This document shows, one piece after another, positions 55,200 through 64,000 of a stretch of 64,000 nucleotides of DNA. How positions within the stretch are numbered: the stretch's first letter is position 1; every line of letters begins with the position of its first letter. The position numbers were made by a program, and so were the translations under genes. The stretch comes from Isochrysis galbana (Eukaryota; Haptophyta; Isochrysidales; Isochrysidaceae): contig CM030944.1 in assembly GCA_018136815.1 (NCBI GenBank), positions 2,129,345 through 2,193,344 on the forward strand. The letters are read 5' to 3'. The notes below the pieces were generated by a model, which saw only the letters and a list, made by a program, of their open reading frames with translations, was not told the DNA's origin and did not search any database.

Positions 55200-55770
55200 G
55201 TAAGGCGGCGCTAATGGCAAGCGGCGAGACGCCTTTTATTATAATTATTATATAGTAGTATAATATAAGGTACCAGATATCTAGATGTCTAGATATTAGG
55301 GCTATCTACCCCCGCGAAGGCCAGTATCTATATCTATCTAGATGGCGAAGGGCTCGTATCTATATCTAGCTAGATGGCAGATTTCCTCCAGACCCTGATA
55401 TCTAGATAGGACAAAATCCAACCTCTATTCATAGCCTTAGTGCCGCCATCCACTCCGCCAGTCACACACCTGGTTGGACCTAGGAGCTCATCCTGGGTGT
55501 AAATGAGAGCTCTTTCCAGGCTGCATCCAGCTGCGCGCGGTGCGCGCCTCCATCTCCATCAGGGCGGCGCACAGAGAAGCGTTTTGTTTTTGGTGCGTTG
55601 AGCCCCCGGTCACCTCTAACGGGGACAAGGAGCGTGGGAGTTTTATTTTCTACACGCGGCGTGCCCTGCCGTCCGCTGCAAGCGAGGGGCCGTTTCATCT
55701 CACTGCGCGCGACAGCCACCCGCTCTCTCTCTCTCTCTCTCGCCCTCCCTGGCTCTCCCCTCTCTCGTGG
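55200..55770. promoter_or_regulatory. Upstream region of the coiled-coil/repeat protein gene
   Basis: Contains TATCTAGATATC-rich AT segments (55250-55420) with repeated TAGATGGC motifs and a (CT)n tract (55722-55741) shortly before the start codon. No gene. Confidence 0.4.
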
Positions 55771-55777
55771 CGCCGTG

Positions 55778-58414
55778 ATGCCGCCCGCTGGACAGTGGAA
55801 GCCGTCGTACGACCTCAACCACTTCGGCTCCTCCAAGGTCAACTTCGACCACCGCGCGGGCAAGACGTTCCCTCGGCAGGGTGGAATCCGGCTGCCAGTG
55901 CGCACAGGGGGCACCTACGACGCCAGCCTCAGCCGCCAGCCCTCGAGCGTGAGCGCGGGCATGCGCCTGCCGCCCGTCTCGGGGCCGCAGGGCGGCTACG
56001 GATACGGACTCGCTGGTGTCGCCCCGCCAAACGGCGCGCCGGCGATCGAGGCAGGCGGTAAACACGGCGGCGTGAGCGCCGGTGCACGCAGCCCGGATGG
56101 CTCAGTCCCACATGGAGGCATCGGGTTCGGCAAGGAGCTGCTCGAGATCATCCGTGAGATGCGAGAGCAGCTTGCTACCCAGCAGCGCCAGATCACCATG
56201 CTGACGCACGAGGTTCGCTCTGACGCTGCGGCCGATCTTCGCACTGAGCTGGAGCAGCTTAAGAGGCAGCACGACCAAAAGGAGGCATCTGCTTCCAATG
56301 TGTCTCCTGGTGTTGACCCCACCGAGGTAGCCGAGCTCCGGGAGCTCGTGCGCATGACGCAGTTGGAGTGCAATCAGTTGCGTGCTCGAGTTGTAAAGCT
56401 CGAGGCGCGACCCGTCGCCCTGCCTGCATCCTCAACTCCAGAAGTCATCGAAACCAGGCGACTCAATGTACCGCCCCGTGGCGAGGTCGAGGAGATTGAC
56501 GAAAGTGATGCCGACTCGTTGCCCTCGCCCGACGTTTACGAAGGCACCAAGGAGGCCGAAATCCGAGCGGGGCTCGAAGCAGCAGAGCAGCGGAAGCGTC
56601 AACAGGCGGAAATGACGCCTTCACTCGATACCGCCATGTCCACGGATGCCCAGGCACTAATCACATTGGACACAGCTCTTGCCCCCAATGTGCAAGTGCC
56701 CATGGCAGGTGTCCCCATGGATCTTTGTGCTGCAGATGAGGCGAAAGAGATTGTGAATGCTGAAGTGGATAAGATAGATATGCTGGTAGCCGGGTCGAAG
56801 GAGCCACCAGCTGAAGCCGAAGCACCACTGGTCGAGATGCAGGAGCTGGAGGCCACCGCGGACAAGCTGGCGACCAACTTTGAAGAGGCAGCGGCTTGGT
56901 CTATGGCCGAGACCGAGCCCCAGGAGCCCGTGGTGGAGCACGAAGGGTCTGCAACGAATCAAGAGGAGCCTGCGGGCCAGGCTGAGACGCCCGTCTCCGA
57001 GGCGGAGGCGCTCGCAGGCGAGACCGTGGACCCCGCAGCCAATGCGAATGAGTTCGCTGTTGGGGCCCAGGAGCTAGCTAGCCAAACGAAGATCACCGCG
57101 CAAGCTCCCTCAACTGAGGCCGGCGTTGAAGATCCGGCTGCAGAGCACGAGATGCCCGCTGCTGAAGCGGAAGCGTCAGCTACTGAGTCTAAGGAGGTGG
57201 ATGCCGGGGCGGAGGAGCCCGCCGAATTGGCAGAGGAGCCGACGTCCAAGTCTAAAGAGTTGGCCGTAGAGCCTCTGCAGTCCGGTGTCGAGGCCGGAGA
57301 GCCGGCGGAGGCCGAGTATCCGGCGGCGGAGGTCGAGGAGCCGGCAGCGGAGGCCGAGGAGCCGGCGGCCGAGGAGCCGGCGGCGGAGGCCGAGGAGCCG
57401 GCAGCGGAGGCCGAGGAGCCGGCGGCGGAGGCCGAGGAGCGGGCGGAGGAGGCCGAGGAGCCGGCGGCGGAAGCCGAGGAGCCGGCGGCGGAAGCCGAGG
57501 AGCCGGCGGCCGAGGAGCCGGCGGCCGAGGAGCCGGCGGCCGAGGAGCCGGCGGCCGAGGAGCCGGCGGCCGAGGAGCCGGCGGCCGGGGAGCCGGCGGC
57601 GGAGGCCGAGGAGCTGGCGGCGGAGGAGGCGGCGGCAGAGGAGCCGGCGGCGGAGGCCGAGGAGCCGGCGGCAAAAGCGGAGGAGCCAGCGGCGAAAGCG
57701 GAGGAGCCGGCGGTGGAGGCGGAGGAGCCGGCGGCAGAAGAGCCGGCGGCAGAAGAGCCGGCGGCAGAAGAGCCAGTGGCCGAAGAGCCGGCGGTGGAGG
57801 CCAAAGAGCCGGTGCCGGCGGCGGTGGCGGAGGAGCCGGCGGCGGAGACAGAGGAATCGGTGGCGGAGATTGAGGAGCCGGCGGCGGAGGCCGAGGAGCC
57901 GGCGGCAGAGGCGGAGGGGCCGGCGCCAGAGGCGGAGGAGCCGGCGGTGGAGGGCGAGGAGCCGGCGGCGAAGGGCGAGGAGCCAGCGGCGGAGGCCGAG
58001 GAGCCGGCGGCGGAGGAGCCGGTGGCAGAGGCCGGGGAGCCGGCGGCAGAGGCCGAGGAGAAGGCGGCCGAGGCAGAGGAGCCGGCAGTGGAGGCCGAGG
58101 AGGCGGCGGCGGAGGCCGACGAGCTGGCAGCGGAGGTGGAGAAGAAGAAGGGACTGGCGGCCACGGAGCCGGAAGAGAAAGCGGAGTCGGAGGGGCGGGC
58201 GGCCACGGCCGAGGAGCCGGTGGTTACGGCTGATGAGCCGGCAGCCGTGGTTGAGCTGGCGGCTCCGGACGAGGATACGACGCATGTGGCTGAGGAGCCG
58301 ACACTCGCGGCCGAAAAAGGGGCCAAAGAAACCCAGGAAAACACGGCAGAGGACGATGAGCCCGCCGCCCAGGTAGAGGAGCCCGCCGCCCAGGCCGAGG
58401 AGCCCGCCATCTAG
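55778..58414 (+). CDS. Coiled-coil protein with long Glu/Ala/Pro repeat region
   Basis: ATG 55778 gives 878 residues. The first 120 are Gly/Pro/Arg-rich and begin [20 protein letters not shown]. Residues about 125-210 form a coiled coil ([20 protein letters not shown] ... [20 protein letters not shown]). Residues about 250-500 are acidic. From about 505 to 860 there are tandem EEPAAEA-type units, giving extreme acidity. The architecture resembles cytoskeletal or neurofilament-like acidic tail proteins, but no family is recognised. The frame stops at TAG 58412-58414 yet stays open and equally Glu-rich for 45 more codons ([19 protein letters not shown]) to TAG 58550-58552, so the stop may be recent or read through. 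An upstream in-frame ATG at 55598 exists, but that region is pyrimidine-rich. Confidence 0.75.
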   Translation: MPPAGQWKPSYDLNHFGSSKVNFDHRAGKTFPRQGGIRLPVRTGGTYDASLSRQPSSVSAGMRLPPVSGPQGGYGYGLAGVAPPNGAPAIEAGGKHGGVSAGARSPDGSVPHGGIGFGKELLEIIREMREQLATQQRQITMLTHEVRSDAAADLRTELEQLKRQHDQKEASASNVSPGVDPTEVAELRELVRMTQLECNQLRARVVKLEARPVALPASSTPEVIETRRLNVPPRGEVEEIDESDADSLPSPDVYEGTKEAEIRAGLEAAEQRKRQQAEMTPSLDTAMSTDAQALITLDTALAPNVQVPMAGVPMDLCAADEAKEIVNAEVDKIDMLVAGSKEPPAEAEAPLVEMQELEATADKLATNFEEAAAWSMAETEPQEPVVEHEGSATNQEEPAGQAETPVSEAEALAGETVDPAANANEFAVGAQELASQTKITAQAPSTEAGVEDPAAEHEMPAAEAEASATESKEVDAGAEEPAELAEEPTSKSKELAVEPLQSGVEAGEPAEAEYPAAEVEEPAAEAEEPAAEEPAAEAEEPAAEAEEPAAEAEERAEEAEEPAAEAEEPAAEAEEPAAEEPAAEEPAAEEPAAEEPAAEEPAAGEPAAEAEELAAEEAAAEEPAAEAEEPAAKAEEPAAKAEEPAVEAEEPAAEEPAAEEPAAEEPVAEEPAVEAKEPVPAAVAEEPAAETEESVAEIEEPAAEAEEPAAEAEGPAPEAEEPAVEGEEPAAKGEEPAAEAEEPAAEEPVAEAGEPAAEAEEKAAEAEEPAVEAEEAAAEADELAAEVEKKKGLAATEPEEKAESEGRAATAEEPVVTADEPAAVVELAAPDEDTTHVAEEPTLAAEKGAKETQENTAEDDEPAAQVEEPAAQAEEPAI
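57290..58130 (+). repeat. Degenerate 15-21-bp tandem repeat array (GAGGAGCCGGCGGCG units)
   Basis: Minisatellite that encodes the EEPAAEA repeats. The most regular part is 57500-57600, where GCCGAGGAGCCGGCG recurs. Frames on the opposite strand (Ser/Ala or Arg/Leu/Pro repeats) are shadows. Confidence 0.9.
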
Positions 58415-58559
58415 GCGGAGAATCTGTTTGCCCTGATCGAAAAGGCTGTAGGCGAGGCGGAGGAGCTGGAACCTAACGTCGAGGAACCCATTGTTGATGC
58501 GGAGGGGGCGGTGGGAGAAAACGACGGACTTGATGAGGATGTTGGGGCATAGCCAAGTT

Positions 58560-59510
58560 CATCTCACAATGCCACCACGGAGGATGCTGGTGAGAAACCA
58601 ACAAAGCGTGCAATTTGCCCAAAGTGCACTCATTTCATTTGTTTCTTGTTCATTCGGATATTCCTGTCATGCTGCACATGATGACGTATTGAAGCGATAC
58701 GGTTTGGGAGGAACTCAATGTCGCGCCAACCACCGCATCCATGCGAGGCGACGAGCGGCCCCTTGTTACCTGCCATCGAACGGAGCCATACCGGATGCTA
58801 CTCTACTACATGTGTCTTGTCTGTACGATGTACGATGATCGTGTGCATGGATTGTGCATCGTATGTTGTAGGTAGGAGAGGAGGTGTGGATGGAGCCAAA
58901 AAAAACCTTTTAATATTCTCGCCTCGCGCGCGGCATTGAGACTCTCCTCGATAGCCACGCCCGTCCCCCCCCCCCCCTTTTCCCTCACTTCCCGCCTTGC
59001 GCCTTGCGGCAACTCCCCCCGTTTGCTTTACTTAGGGGCCTAGGCTGTGGGGTGTAGGCCATGTGGTCGTGGTCGCCCGAGGCGCTGGATTCCGGTATCT
59101 CCCTCTGAGTTGCTAGGGCATTGTGTCCGCGCGTAGCGTTTTTCTTTCGCACATAACGCAGCCAAACCGGAGGGAAGAGATACCAAATGAACGCAAGCCG
59201 CCTCGCACTTCCTAAGCAAGGCGCGGGAGGGGAAGAAACCGGAGGGATGGGAGACCAAATGTAGTGAGTTTATTACTACTAGTACTATTATTATGGTAGG
59301 TGGGTGTCGGAGGCCGGCGAGGGGGGAGCATCGATGGTTCACGGGCGCTGTTGCGTTGCAGGCGCTCGTGGCTCGTGGCAGTAGTGATGCTAACGCGTAG
59401 ATACTTCATGGTTCTCATATTTACCGGGGGAGAGGAGGGGGGGCGGTGTAGCTACCGCCTCGCGCCTCGCCGATGCGGCTGGCGAGGGGCGAAACGCGAA
59501 ACGTTGTGGT
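58560..59510. other. No supported gene
   Basis: 3' flank of the repeat-protein gene and spacer. AAAAAACCTTTTAATATTCTCGCC at 58899 recurs at 45018-45042, a short dispersed motif. GTCGTGGTC-type and C-run sequence otherwise. Confidence 0.4.
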
Positions 59511-59514
59511 TTAA

Positions 59515-60177
59515 GGTGGTCCTCGGATGGGAGCCCCCCCCCCCCCCCCACGAGCGCTCTGTGGACGCCCGCTTTACGTTGAGAGGACTATGCGGGGTAG
59601 GGGGGGGGCGCTTCATCGAGGCCCCTGAGCTCAACCCGTTGGCTAATGTGCCGAGCACAGGGGACATTCGCACTGCCAGCACGGGCACCCCCACGCCGCC
59701 CCACCCACCGAGCGCGTCGGCAGCTCCTCCTAGGAGCAGTGTTGCCGTGGGCGAGGCCGAGGGCAGCGTATAAGGCTCGCGCTTGCGCACGCGAAAGGGC
59801 CGCCGTTCAAGGGGTGAAGCTACCCCGAACGTCGAGGATGGAAAGAGACGGCGACACTCCCCGGCGTCCCTCGATTTTGGTTCTCCCGGTGGCTACGCGC
59901 GCGGACAACCAGTGCCGCTCTGCCTTGCCGTCGTCGACACTGCACGCGTACGACCTCCATAGTCTCCGTGCCGGTCCGCACGTCTGCTCCGGTGCTCCCT
60001 TCGGCGCAGGCATACATAGTGAGGCTAGAGGCCTCCCCAAGCCCACCTGAGTCGTACGCCATGCCGTACATCGCAAGTGCGAACCGGCCAAAGGGGCAGA
60101 ACCAGGCGGCGCCGGCTCCCGCCACCTGCCGATATGAGGGATACCGCCGTGGGGGGGGCTCCCATTCGAGGACCACC
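59515..60177. mobile_element. TTAA-flanked inverted-repeat element (663 bp)
   Basis: Terminal inverted repeats of 26 bp (GGTGGTCCTCGGATGGGAGC plus a C run; one mismatch) lie at 59515-59540 and 60152-60177, bounded by TTAA on both sides (59511-59514 and 60178-60181). TTAA duplication is diagnostic of piggyBac-type transposition. The interior has open frames on both strands but no recognisable transposase, so it is probably non-autonomous. Confidence 0.75.
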
Positions 60178-60262
60178 TTAAGTCGTGTGCTGCGCCGCTA
60201 GCGTTGCGGTACGCTTGCGGGGCCCGAATTCGGACACCTAGCCCCCATTAGCGCCTTAGATC

Positions 60263-60741
60263 TCAGAGTAAACCTGTGAGAACGGCGTCACTGCCGACAC
60301 ACTCATGCAGCACGAGCGCTAGGATCCTGCGAGTGGCAGTCTTCTCGGCAGTGAGCCGCGACAAGGTGATGCCGATAGCCAAATCGAGCTGCGGGACACA
60401 GAAACCGAGGCTACCCCCCGTTGCGGCGTGCCCTAGCGCCACATGCCGCCATTCGCCCTCGCACAAGGCGCCTATCTGCATACCAAGTCCCCAAGTCGCT
60501 TCTTCGCCCGCAAGCATACCCCTCGACGCTCGCTGCGCCGCGCGCGCGAGCACCGCACGCGGTAGCAGCTGGCCTCCACCAAGCGCGCTGTAAAAAGTGG
60601 CCAGCGCGTGGGCGGACGAGTGGGCGGACACCCCAGGCAAGAAGGCGCTGCGCATGCGCCGCATGTTGAGGCCGGCAGGAGAGAGAAGGCGGGCGGTCGA
60701 ACGTGTGCCTGCCTCGCCAGGGGCATTGGACGAGGGTCCTG
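60263..60741 (-). CDS. Beta-lactamase-related serine hydrolase, C-terminal part (5' end lost in gap)
   Basis: The minus-strand frame enters from the gap and ends with TGA at 60263. It shows the late part of the class C beta-lactamase/esterase fold: SAHSSAHALATFYSALGGGQ, LLPRAVLARAAQ, ATWGLGMQIG, and the late HxxxGG-type motif GHAATGGSLGFCVPQLDLAI, ending in a C-terminal helix. The catalytic SxxK and YxN would lie upstream in the missing part. In eukaryotes such proteins (LACTB-like or ABC1-fused) are hydrolases, often organellar or secreted. This is not evidence for antibiotic resistance. Confidence 0.8.
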
Positions 60742-60841
60742 NNNNNNNNNNNNNNNNNNNNNNNNNNNNNNNNNNNNNNNNNNNNNNNNNNNNNNNNNNN
60801 NNNNNNNNNNNNNNNNNNNNNNNNNNNNNNNNNNNNNNNNN
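60742..60841. other. Assembly gap (100 N)
   Basis: Exactly 100 N, unknown true length. It separates the beta-lactamase-like gene from a LINE fragment. Confidence 0.98.
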
Positions 60842-61150
60842 TGGAGCGTCTCCCTTGGGGTATATGAATAGGTTGTCTATGATGATATCTTCTCTGCTCC
60901 TTTCGGCGTTGGGCGAGAACCTCGCGATTTTGTCCAGCGTGCCCAATACCCTGGTTATTCCAGGGCATTCGCCGAGATGCGTCGAGATTCGTTTGCCGCT
61001 CCACATATGCGGCATGTGTTTTCTTTGTCGGGAAATCAATTGTACGCGCCCATTCGTCTGTGCGTTATGTGTTTGAAGTGCAAGTGCGTGTCGCGCGCCG
61101 TCACCATCGGGGACGTGTATAGTTTAGCTAGGTGTGACCACGTGCCACGT
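60842..61150 (-). mobile_element. LINE fragment, zinc-binding tail region, minus strand
   Basis: Reads TWSHLAKLYTSPMVTARDTH, then LHFKHITHRRMGAYN and, in the next frame, STHLGECPGITRVLGTLDKI. This corresponds to KWKQISQLYKYNFLTPRDSY, MHFKHILYRRI and STHLAVC in the LINE at 39655-39830. Frame change and truncation; the rest is in the gap. Confidence 0.7.
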
Positions 61151-61327
61151 GCCACGTGTTTGGGTTGGCATTTGGAGTTTCTCTTCCCATTTGGACGGTC
61201 CCGTGAGGCGCTTGCGCTTGCGGCTTGCTCGCTGGCCGCGGCTTGGGGCGGCCCCTGTGGGGCGTCGTGACGGCGGGGGGCTGGGATGCGCTCCATCGCT
61301 AGTCGCTAGAACTATAACTATAGTTTT

Positions 61328-61801
<474 letters not shown>

Positions 61802-62260
61802 AGTCTTCTTCAAGAATGTTTTTTATACTTAGTTCTCGTGCCCCTCCATAAATAAGTATAAACTTAGTACTCACAAATGATAGAACTAGTTTCTAGTACT
61901 AGTCTTCAGGTTTGAGTGGGGGGACTATTACACAGTCACGTATGGTAGATGGTAGTATTACCATAGGAGAAATGAAAATGAAACTGTAACGTCTTGCTCT
62001 CGCAGCATGCTTGGCAAATCAACCCGTAGCCGAGACACACACCGCCAGATCACACACACGGAGCGAGTTATCCAACGATGTTCTAACCCATGAATTGCGG
62101 CCGGTCGACCCTCCATGTAAGAATTACACATGTTGAAAGAGAAGCAGCAAAAACGCCAAACGCGAGATCCATTTTTGCCTCCGTCAAGCGTTGCCTTGTA
62201 AACGAGTACAGGCCGTCGGGCCACGAAGGCAAATGGAGAAAATGTATAGACAATAGCCTT
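61802..62260. other. No supported gene
   Basis: Starts with CTTCAAGAATGTTTTTTATAC, the reverse complement of a motif at about 54125, and AAGTATAAACTTAGTACTC (61855), a repeat end also at 45425. Otherwise unremarkable. Confidence 0.4.
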
Positions 62261-62264
62261 GCGG

Positions 62265-63875
62265 CTACGAGTCTGAGGTGTAGCCCCTATCCATGGTGTC
62301 GTCCAACCTCGCGTGTGCACGGCGTTGCAGAAGGGCCTTCGCTAGCATGCAGGCGATGTGGTCTGTCTCTACCGGCTCGCCGGGACTCTTGGAACTGACC
62401 GCTGGCCCTTTGTTGGACGGCGGCGGCAAGCCCGAGAGTCGCCTAGACTGGCGCCGCACTTTGTGCAAGCGGGCCTCGCGATCGAAGCTGCGGATGGCGT
62501 CCACGAGTTTGCTTTGTGGTCTCATAGGGGGTGGAGGAGGCGGCGCAGCTGCCGCTGCATGCTCAAAGCGAGCCGCAAGACCAGCGACGGAGGCCTGCCG
62601 CTAAAGCCTTCCTCAGTGGAAGCATTGTTGCGAAACGGTGGAGGAGGACCACCTAGACGTCCAGCCCCGTCCGCAGCAAGAGCAGCTATGGTGCGCTCGG
62701 GCGGGGACCTTGAAGCATGCTCCGCTTGCTTGAGGAAGAGTGCCGAACGCCTGCGAAGGCATTCAGTGCGCTGCCGCACGGCCAGTTGGGCGACGGAAGC
62801 CAAAGCCGCCACAGGAGGAGGCGGGGCGCATTCGGTGGCGGCTGCGACCTCTTCGGGTAGAGGTGCGGCTGGATGACGCGCGGCGGTGTTGTTGGTTGCG
62901 GCGGACCCGTCAAAGATGGCGGCGGAGGCTGCGAGAAGGTTGCAAAGGGTTCGGGAGAGGACGCTGACGGTGGCGATACCTTTGAAGACGCAACAGCTCG
63001 CATGAAGGTAGGGCGACGGATTCACTCAGTGACACGAGACCCTCAGGTGACCGGGCCGTACCGCCGTCCGTTGATGAAGGCAGGCCCCCATTTTGCACGG
63101 GATCGTGCGGCGCGGTCTCGCCCGCATTGAGCAAGGCAAGAGAACGGCGCATCCGCTCCGTGCGCCGCTTGCGCCGACCATTGATACTTTTGGAAGAGAA
63201 GCTAGGAAATCTTCATCATCGCCATCTCCAACAAGGATCGTGGAGGTGGCGACGAGGGCGGCGGTGGCGATGAGGGTGGTGGGGCGCGTTGTTGATTATA
63301 GAAGAGTCATTCTCATCATTTTCGAAAGCAGCGCCAATGGTGGCTTTTCCTTGGATGTCGTGGCGGCTCGGTCGACGTGGAGGCAAGCTTGGCACGAGTC
63401 GGCCAGCCTCTGAGGAAAAAGCGGGGGAAGATGCTGACGGGTGCGCCGATTCCAGAATCTTAAGTGGGGCATGTTCACTTTGGGTGTCAGTCGATGCACT
63501 AATATCTGCTGTCCTCGTCTCCCCATCGTCTTCGGAGCCCGAAAGCACCTCAGTGTCTCCAGAACACCAGGAGGCGGCGTCCTCATCGATAACATCAACA
63601 GCGGACAAAGGCACCGGCCCGGCTTCAGCGGCCGCACAAGATGCGGTGGCACCGAGCTCGACACCGTTGCTCGCCGCATAGTCCTTATGAATGCCAATAG
63701 CAGGGACATTGGACACGCTAATCTCGGAGCTTGAAGGGGATGAGCACGAGGCGTCAGCACTTGGGGCCTCAGGCACAGCCGCGTCAACATCCGGATCCAA
63801 GTGCCCTTGACCGTCTGTCGGACAAGCCTGGCTTGAACAGCCTTGCTCTTCGCTCTCGCGATCGGCTAAAGTCAC
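62265..63875 (-). CDS. Multi-exon gene for a largely disordered protein (boundaries uncertain)
   Basis: Minus-strand coding-like blocks. 63875-63330: acidic, Ser/Ala-rich, with DVIDEDAASWCSGDTEVLSG. 63025-62620: Ala/Pro-rich with AALASVAQLAVRQRTECLRR. 62596-62265: SVAGLAARFEHAAAAAPPPP, then SKLVDAIRSFDREARLHKVR and VETDHIACMLAKALLQRRAH, ending TGA at 62265. The last block looks like the best-ordered exon and is preceded by an AG at about 62597. No domain is recognised; the blocks could belong to one gene or more. Confidence 0.4.
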
Positions 63876-64000
63876 AACACCGTCCGTGAACTTGTGTTTC
63901 AGGCCCCCTGAGGAGCCCCTGTGTCCGGTAGAGGCACACCTCTCTCCTGTAGAAGCTCGACCACCAAAGATAGAAAATCGTTCCGCGCTGAGGGAGGAGC

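Noticed and set aside
56959-58410. Ser/Ala- and Leu/Arg/Pro-repeat frames on the minus strand, and an Arg-rich frame on the plus strand
   Set aside because: Shadows of the Glu/Ala/Pro repeat gene; the coiled coil and biased composition support only the 55778 frame.
58412-58414. TAG reassignment as a nuclear genetic-code variant
   Set aside because: TAG ends the homeodomain, chromodomain and small membrane-protein frames at sensible places, so it is used as a normal stop.
60263-60741. Bacterial antibiotic-resistance gene or contamination
   Set aside because: Flanked by eukaryotic LINE and inverted-repeat elements and GC-rich host-like sequence; the beta-lactamase fold is common in eukaryotic hydrolases.

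Overview
This is a eukaryotic nuclear window, most likely from a GC-rich unicellular alga. A haptophyte fits best, but the sequence alone does not prove it. The evidence is short spliceosomal introns (68-296 bp, mostly GT-AG but with clear GC-AG cases), very long G/C homopolymers and CT, CA and AT microsatellites, sparse host genes, and a heavy load of nested transposable elements. Two runs of exactly 100 N (36750-36849 and 60742-60841) are scaffold gaps of unknown true size.

Host genes I can support: a thioredoxin-like protein with an atypical active site (6269-6690, one intron); a 44-residue membrane mini-protein candidate (7058-7192); a multi-exon secreted protein of unknown family (9434-11328, minus); a homeodomain protein with GAF-like segments (17588-20310, minus, GC-AG intron); a small tail-anchored-type protein (22566-22853); a J-domain protein cut by a gap (36850-37490, minus); a WRAP53/TCAB1-type WD40 protein with a C-terminal SAP domain (41391-43529, minus, four exons); an HSBP1 homologue (43964-44628, plus, four exons) divergent from it; a bi-domain glycosyltransferase with a GT92 module (47186-50891, minus); a chromodomain protein (54707-55147, minus); a coiled-coil, Glu/Ala/Pro-repeat protein (55778-58414, plus); and a serine beta-lactamase-related protein cut by the second gap (60263-60741, minus).

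Mobile DNA dominates the rest. The centrepiece is a Ty3/gypsy-type element on the minus strand (about 24766-36749). Its gag-pol frame carries a short phage-type C5-methyltransferase-like domain between a long disordered N-terminal region and the aspartic protease. RT, RNase H, integrase and a C-terminal chromodomain follow in a shifted frame. Its 3' LTR (1399 bp) is split by a second LTR of the same family and length in the opposite orientation, giving a palindrome with 1.2-kb arms and an AATT target duplication. A second, diverged copy of the methyltransferase segment lies at 53338-53460. LTR fragments of the same family occur at 1914-2080 and 4660-5001, and a solo LTR with a 5-bp target duplication (45535-46612) interrupts the integrase of another Ty3 element.

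Other elements include a non-LTR (LINE) family with a C-terminal zinc-binding RT tail (38590-40574, plus three fragments at 23350-23745, 53490-54103 and 60842-61150), two BED/hAT transposase remnants (13443-14648 and 23930-24302), an NAM-like transposon ORF remnant cut off by an LTR fragment (4128-4659), a TTAA-flanked inverted-repeat element (59515-60177), a hAT-like MITE with an 8-bp duplication (21834-22023), and several unnamed repeat families. Nothing here looks like an operon. Apart from the divergent WRAP53/HSBP1 pair, the genes appear independent.
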